From assembly GCF_900112605.1 (NCBI RefSeq), contig NZ_FOMJ01000004.1:62001-126000 (forward strand): DNA of 64,000 nucleotides, in the 5' to 3' direction. Under the pieces are notes generated by a model. The model made no database searches. It was not told the origin of the DNA and worked only from the letters and a program-made list of their open reading frames with translations. The position numbers and the translations under genes are program-made. Positions 59,458 to 64,000 of this stretch are shown piece by piece. Origin of the DNA: Thiohalospira halophila DSM 15071 (GTDB lineage Bacteria > Pseudomonadota > Gammaproteobacteria > Thiohalospirales > Thiohalospiraceae). Position 1 is the first letter of the stretch; every line of letters starts with the position of its first letter.

Positions 59458-61548
59458 TCAGTGCCTGGCCTGGGTCCGGATCCGGCCCCCGTCGGCCAGC
59501 AGCTCGCCGAAGGCCTCGGCCGTCAGGGGGCGGGCGAAGAGGAAGCCCTGCAGGGCGCGGCAGCCGTGGTGCTCCAGGAAGTCCGCCTGGTCCGCCTCCT
59601 CGACCCCCTCGGCCACCGTCTCCACGCCCAGGCTCTCCCCCAGACCGAGGATGGCCCGGATGAGGGCACCGCCGCCGTTGCCCAGGTCGTTGATGAAGGC
59701 GCGGTCGATCTTCAGGCAGTCCATGGGGAACTGGCGCAGATAGGCCAGGGAGGAGTAGCCGGTGCCGAAGTCGTCCAGGGCCAGCTTGATGCCCATCTCC
59801 CGGAACTGGCCCAGGGTGCGGATAACGCCGGGGATGTCGGTCATGAGCATGCGCTCGGTGACTTCCAGCTCCAGGTCGCCGGCGGCCAGGCCGGTCTCGG
59901 CGAGGACCGATTCCAGGGTGGCGGCCATGGCCGGGTCGTGGAACTGGGGGGCGGCCAGGTTCACCGCCATGCGGACCGGCGGCAGCCCCGCCTCCTGCCA
60001 GGACCGGCACTGGGCGCAGGCGGTGGCGAGGATCCAGCGGCCCAGCTCGGCGATGAGGCCGGTCTGCTCCAGGGCGGGGATGAAGGTCGCCGGGGAGTGG
60101 ATCTCGCCGTCGCCGTCCTGCCAGCGCAGCAGCGCCTCGGCGCCCAGGATGCGGCCGGTGCCGGCCTCCACCTTGGGCTGGTAGTGGAGGAAGAAGCCCT
60201 CCCGGTTCATTACCGCTCGGCGCAGCTTGCCCTCCAGGGCGACCCGGCTGCGGGCGCGCTCGTTCATCTCCTCGGCGTGGTAGCGCACGCCGTTGCCGCC
60301 CTCGGCCTTGCATTGCGCCATGGCCGCCGCGGCGCGCTGGAGCAGGCCGTCGGCCTCGTCGGCGTCCCGTGGATAGAGGGCGACTCCGGCGGAGGCGGGC
60401 AGGAAGAACTCCCCGCCTTCCTGCTGGAAGAGTTCCCGGAAGGGGGCCAGCAGTCGTTCGGTGGTGGCCGTGATCCCGGCCTCACCCTCTTCGGCAGTGG
60501 CCAGGACGGCGAACTCGTCGCCCCCCACCCGGGCCAGGTACTCCCCGCCCTGCAGGCTGTTCTCCAGTCGCCGGGCCGCCTGCTGGAGCAGGGCATCGCC
60601 GGTGGCGTGGCCCAGGCCCTCGTTGACGCTGCGGAAGCGGTCCAGCCCCAGGTGGATGACCGCCCAGACCTTGTCCGCGCCCTCTTCGATGGTGGTGATC
60701 AGTCGTTCGCGCAGGGCGTTGCGGTTGGGCAGCTCGGTGAGGGCATCGTGGTGGGCGAGATGGTCCAGGGCCTGCTCGGCGCGGCGGCGCTCGGTGATGT
60801 CCAGGACCGTGCCGACCATGCGCAGGGGACGGCCCTCGGCATCGAAATCCACGGTCCCGCGCTGGTAGACGTGGCGCACCTCGCCGTCGGGGCGGACGAT
60901 GCGGTGCTCGATGTCGTAGCGCGGCCCGCCGGGGTCGAGCGCGGTCTCCACCGCCCGCTGGACCCGTTCCCGATCCTCGGGGTGCACGGCCTGCATGAAG
61001 GCCTCGTGGGTGGCCCCCCACTCGTCCCGCTGCAGGCCGAAGATCCGGTAGACCTCGTCGGACCAGCGGATCTCGTCGGCCACGAAGTCGGAGGTCCAGC
61101 TCCCCAGGTGGGCGATGCGCTGCGCCTCGGCCAGCTCCGCCTCGCTCTTCTCCAGCGCCTCCCGGGCGGCGCGGCGCTCGGTGACGTCGGCGCCGACGCT
61201 CTGCAGGTGGGTGAGCCGGTCGTCGGCGTCGAACAGCGCGCGGGTGGTCCACTCGATCCAGCGCGGGTCGCCGTTGGCATCCACCGCCGGGTTCTCGATG
61301 GTGCGGACCGGCGCCTCCGGCCTGTAGGTGGCCAGCTCCCGGCGGTTGGTCGCCCGATCCTCCTCGGGGAGGTAGTCCAGCCACCGCTGACCCTCCAGCT
61401 CGCTCCCGAAGAACTCCCGGGCCGTGGTGTTGGCGAACAGGATGGTGCTGTCCGGCAGGTAGCAGACCACCAGGTAGGGGTGGTTCTCCACCAGGTCGCG
61501 GTAGTGGATGGCGATACCTGCCGCCTCGTCGCCGCCAGCCCTCTCCAT
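59458..61548 (-). CDS. PAS-PAS-GGDEF-EAL cyclic di-GMP protein
   Basis: Soluble 696-residue protein with two PAS domains (about residues 10-130 and 140-255), a GGDEF domain (signature VGGDEF, 342-346) and an EAL domain (E471-A472-L473). The EAL side has all catalytic parts: EALLRW, MAVNLAAPQF, LEVTERM, LALDDFGTGYSSL, LKIDRAF, TVAEGVEE and LQGFLFARP, so phosphodiesterase activity is likely. The cyclase side has lost the first metal Asp (HLGLDRF instead of DLD) and ND is NE; no RxxD I-site. It probably degrades cyclic di-GMP. Confidence 0.9.
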   Translation of the reverse strand: MERAGGDEAAGIAIHYRDLVENHPYLVVCYLPDSTILFANTTAREFFGSELEGQRWLDYLPEEDRATNRRELATYRPEAPVRTIENPAVDANGDPRWIEWTTRALFDADDRLTHLQSVGADVTERRAAREALEKSEAELAEAQRIAHLGSWTSDFVADEIRWSDEVYRIFGLQRDEWGATHEAFMQAVHPEDRERVQRAVETALDPGGPRYDIEHRIVRPDGEVRHVYQRGTVDFDAEGRPLRMVGTVLDITERRRAEQALDHLAHHDALTELPNRNALRERLITTIEEGADKVWAVIHLGLDRFRSVNEGLGHATGDALLQQAARRLENSLQGGEYLARVGGDEFAVLATAEEGEAGITATTERLLAPFRELFQQEGGEFFLPASAGVALYPRDADEADGLLQRAAAAMAQCKAEGGNGVRYHAEEMNERARSRVALEGKLRRAVMNREGFFLHYQPKVEAGTGRILGAEALLRWQDGDGEIHSPATFIPALEQTGLIAELGRWILATACAQCRSWQEAGLPPVRMAVNLAAPQFHDPAMAATLESVLAETGLAAGDLELEVTERMLMTDIPGVIRTLGQFREMGIKLALDDFGTGYSSLAYLRQFPMDCLKIDRAFINDLGNGGGALIRAILGLGESLGVETVAEGVEEADQADFLEHHGCRALQGFLFARPLTAEAFGELLADGGRIRTQARH

Positions 61549-61686
61549 CCTGCCTCCGTCCCGGCAGTGCCGGTCCTGAAAATGCCGGTGTTGAGTGTGG
61601 CAAAGCCCCCCGGCTTCGGCAACTCGGGAGAGGGCCGCGCCGGTGAGTGCCGGCCGGGGAACGCTTCCCGGCTGGGGCCGGCCCTT

Positions 61687-61695
61687 TGCTATACT
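61687..61695 (+). promoter_or_regulatory. Extended -10 promoter of argH
   Basis: TGCTATACT, a near-perfect extended -10, 26 bases before the argH ATG. The -35 region is GC-rich without a clear hexamer, which extended -10 promoters tolerate. Confidence 0.6.
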
Positions 61696-61721
61696 CCGCG
61701 CTCACGCCAAGGGGGCCGACC

Positions 61722-63122
61722 ATGACCGACGAGACCGCCAAGCCCTGGGGAGGGCGCTTCGACGAGCCCACCGATGCCTTCGTGGAGGCCTTTACCGCCT
61801 CCGTGGGCTTCGACCGGCGCCTCTACCGCGAGGACATCGCCGGCTCCATCGCCCATGCGCGCATGCTCGCTGACCAGGGCGTCATCGCCGCCGACGAGGC
61901 GGAGACCATCGTCGGCGGCCTGGAGGCCATCCGCGAGCGCATCGAGGCCGGCGAGTTCGAGTGGCGGGTGGACCTGGAAGATGTCCACATGAACATCGAG
62001 GCGGCGCTCACCCAGGAGGTGGGGGACGTCGGCAAGAAGCTCCATACCGGCCGTTCGCGCAACGACCAGGTGGCCACCGATCTGCGGCTGTGGCTGCGCG
62101 GCCAGGTGGACGCCATCGCCGGCGAGCTGGCCCGGCTCCAGCGCGGCCTCATCGAGGTGGCCGAGCGCGAGGCGGAGACCATCCTCCCCGGCTTCACCCA
62201 CCTGCAGTCGGCCCAGCCGGTGACCTTCGGCCACCACATGCTGGCCTGGTTCGAGATGCTCCACCGCGACCACCAGCGGCTGCTGGACGCCCGGGAGCGG
62301 CTCAACGTCTCGCCCCTGGGCGTTGCGGCGCTGGCGGGGACCACCTACCCGGTGGACCGCGAGGCGACGGCCCGCGCCCTGGGCTTCGACGGCGTGGCGG
62401 CCAACTCCCTGGACGCCGTCTCGGATCGCGACTTCGCCCTGGAGTTCTGCTCCGTGGCCGCCATCTGCATGACCCATCTCTCCCGCATGGCCGAGGAGAT
62501 GGTCCTGTGGAGCTCCGCCCAGTTCGACTTCGTCGACCTCGGCGACGCCTTCTGCACCGGCTCCTCCATCATGCCGCAGAAGAAGAACCCCGATGTCCCC
62601 GAGCTGGTGCGCGGCAAGACCGGCCGGGTCAACGGCCACCTCTTCGCCCTGCTCACCCTGATGAAGTCCCAGCCGCTGGCCTACAACAAGGACAACCAGG
62701 AGGACAAGGAGCCGCTGTTCGACGCCGTGGACACCCTGGCCGGCAGCCTGCGCGCCTTCGCCGACCTGGTTCCGCGCATGACCGTGAAGGCGGAGAACAT
62801 GCGCGAGGCGGCCCGGCGCGGCTACGCCACCGCCACCGACCTGGCCGACTACCTGGTCCGCAAGGGGGTCGCCTTCCGCGACGCCCACGAGGTGGTGGGC
62901 CGCGCCGTCCGCCACGGGATCAGTACCGGCCGGGACCTCGGCGAGATGGAGCTCACCGAGCTGCAGCAGTTCTCCGATGCCATCGGCGCCGACGTCTTCG
63001 AGGTCCTCACCCTGGAGGGCTCGGTGGCGGCCCGGGACCACATCGGCGGGACGGCCCCGGCGCGGGTGCGCACCGCCGCTGGCGAGGCGCGGCAGCGGCT
63101 GGAGCGGCTCACTGACGGCTGA
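61722..63122 (+). CDS. argH: Argininosuccinate lyase
   Basis: Last step of arginine synthesis. ATG 61722 opens [20 protein letters not shown]. 466 residues. The superfamily signature [15 protein letters not shown] begins at residue 280, with the catalytic serine in the flexible loop; [19 protein letters not shown] is also present. Stands alone with its own promoter. Confidence 0.97.
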   Translation: MTDETAKPWGGRFDEPTDAFVEAFTASVGFDRRLYREDIAGSIAHARMLADQGVIAADEAETIVGGLEAIRERIEAGEFEWRVDLEDVHMNIEAALTQEVGDVGKKLHTGRSRNDQVATDLRLWLRGQVDAIAGELARLQRGLIEVAEREAETILPGFTHLQSAQPVTFGHHMLAWFEMLHRDHQRLLDARERLNVSPLGVAALAGTTYPVDREATARALGFDGVAANSLDAVSDRDFALEFCSVAAICMTHLSRMAEEMVLWSSAQFDFVDLGDAFCTGSSIMPQKKNPDVPELVRGKTGRVNGHLFALLTLMKSQPLAYNKDNQEDKEPLFDAVDTLAGSLRAFADLVPRMTVKAENMREAARRGYATATDLADYLVRKGVAFRDAHEVVGRAVRHGISTGRDLGEMELTELQQFSDAIGADVFEVLTLEGSVAARDHIGGTAPARVRTAAGEARQRLERLTDG

Positions 63123-63227
63123 GGACTTCCCCCCGCCGGTGAACCCGGCCGGCGCCCGGGTTGTTGGAGGAGTCGCTTGCGCTACGAGCCCGGGGCAGGG
63201 ACCGCGGACCGGCTGACCTGCTACGGT

Positions 63228-63255
63228 TTGAATCATATTCATGTATCGGTATATC
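63228..63255 (+). promoter_or_regulatory. AT-rich promoter with palindromic operator candidate before the efflux adaptor
   Basis: TTGAAT (63228-63233), 16 bases, TATATC (63250-63255) in the most AT-rich patch of the window. The perfect dyad TGAAT-CAT-ATTCA (63229-63241) overlaps the -35 box, a usual site for a TetR- or MarR-type repressor of efflux genes. No regulator gene is visible in the window. Confidence 0.5.
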
Positions 63256-63307
63256 CTTAAATAAATGGCGCCGACCCGCGCTCCGGGACCATCCGAGGAG
63301 GAACCCC

Positions 63308-64000
63308 ATGCCGTCACGCCTCCTGCCCCTGCTCGCCCTCTTCGCCCTGCTCCCCGTCGCCTGCGGCGGCGAGGGCCAGGAGACGCCCGCCGACGGGGGA
63401 AGCGAAGAGAAGACCGAAGCGGCGGCGGATGAGTCCCCGCGGGTGGTTCGGACCGTCACTGTGGAGGCCGGCGAACGGGCGGTCTGGTCGCTGGTGGGCA
63501 CCGTCCATGCGCGCCACGAGGCCGAGCGCGGCTTCCGCGTCGGCGGCGAACTCGCCGAGCGGCCGGCCGACGCCGGTGACCGCGTGGCGGCGGGCGAGGT
63601 CCTGGCCCGGCTGGACGACCGTGACCTGCAGCGCGAGTACGACGCGGCCGCCGCACGGGTCGCCGAGGCCGAGGCGCGAGCACTCTTCGCCCGCTCGGAG
63701 GTGGCGCGGCTGGCGGATCTCGTCGCCGACGAGAATGTCTCCCAGCGGGAGTACGACCGCGCCGAGTCCGAGGCCGAGGCCGCCCATCGGGCCGTCGAGG
63801 CCGCCCGGGCCGAGCGGGCGCTGGCGGAGAACCGCCTGGACTACGCCACCCTGCGCGCCCCGGCCGACGGCACCGTCATGGAGGTCCTGGCCGAGCCGGG
63901 CGAGGTGCTGGGCACCGGTGAGCCGGTGGTCCGGTTCGCCCGCGGCCCGCGCGAGGTGGAGGTGGCCATCCCCGCCGGCCGCCGGGAGGCCGCGCTGGAA
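63308..64000 (+). CDS. RND efflux periplasmic adaptor (membrane fusion lipoprotein), N-terminal part
   Basis: Partial gene running off the right edge; 231 codons visible. Lipoprotein signal MPSRLLPLLALFALLPVAC with lipobox VACG, then an acidic linker and the adaptor fold. The first half-motif of the lipoyl domain is GDRVAAGEVLARLDDRDLQ. A long coiled-coil hairpin follows (YDAAAARVAEAEARALFARS to AERALAENRLDYATL). The second lipoyl half is LRAPADGTVMEVLAEPGEVL, and the beta-barrel starts after it. HlyD/AcrA family; an RND pump gene is expected next. ATG 63308 follows GAGGAGGAA. Confidence 0.9.
   Translation, partial: MPSRLLPLLALFALLPVACGGEGQETPADGGSEEKTEAAADESPRVVRTVTVEAGERAVWSLVGTVHARHEAERGFRVGGELAERPADAGDRVAAGEVLARLDDRDLQREYDAAAARVAEAEARALFARSEVARLADLVADENVSQREYDRAESEAEAAHRAVEAARAERALAENRLDYATLRAPADGTVMEVLAEPGEVLGTGEPVVRFARGPREVEVAIPAGRREAALE

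Overview
The window is a compact, high-GC stretch of a gammaproteobacterial chromosome. About sixty protein genes lie nearly end to end, and no intergenic gap exceeds 300 bases. Gene order and protein types (mnmEG-rsmG-parAB-atp-glmUS, a trk/ntrYX/rsmB/fmt/def block, torF-glnK-amtB, system II cytochrome c maturation, cytochrome c4) suggest a halophilic or sulfur-type member of Ectothiorhodospiraceae/Chromatiales. That placement is an inference from style and gene order, not a database match. No rRNA, tRNA, CRISPR array, prophage or insertion sequence was seen.

Bases 1-12140 hold the end of mnmE, mnmG, rsmG, chromosomal parAB and the complete nine-gene F1Fo ATP synthase operon atpIBEFHAGDC, with a good sigma70 promoter at one end and a strong terminator at the other. 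Bases 12189-18287 hold glmU and glmS, a small response regulator/HPt pair on the opposite strand, and uvrD. Bases 18311-23556 hold a TRAP transporter split over both strands and an operon LOG - DUF2782 - thrB - dctQ - dctM. This operon is bracketed by two large palindromes that share the same inner core.

Bases 23847-36920 match a gene order known from Pseudomonas (thrB, polA, engB, cytochrome c4, dsbA, a phosphatase-fold protein, a diguanylate cyclase). The polA-engB gap, where Spot 42 (E. coli) and ErsA (Pseudomonas) lie, carries a strongly structured segment that ends in an intrinsic terminator. Cytochrome c maturation here is ResB/CcsA (system II).

Bases 36941-46683 are one leftward run: def, fmt, rsmB, a DUF4390 gene, ntrY, ntrX, trkA, trkH. 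Bases 46786-54841 run mostly rightward: lysM, dprA, smg, topA, tsaC, a DUF488 gene and hemF. Interrupting them is a leftward ParA-type ATPase with a tiny disordered partner ending in RVWPD. That pair looks like the McdA/McdB cargo-positioning systems.

Bases 54848-64000 hold comM, ubiK, a nitrogen-regulated torF-glnK-amtB operon with a textbook NtrC enhancer - IHF - sigma54 layout, a PAS-GGDEF-EAL protein whose cyclase half looks degenerate, argH, and the start of an RND efflux adaptor behind an AT-rich promoter with a palindromic operator candidate.

The observations most worth following are the McdAB-like pair, the sRNA candidate at the Spot 42/ErsA position, the nested palindromes, and the complete sigma54 control region.
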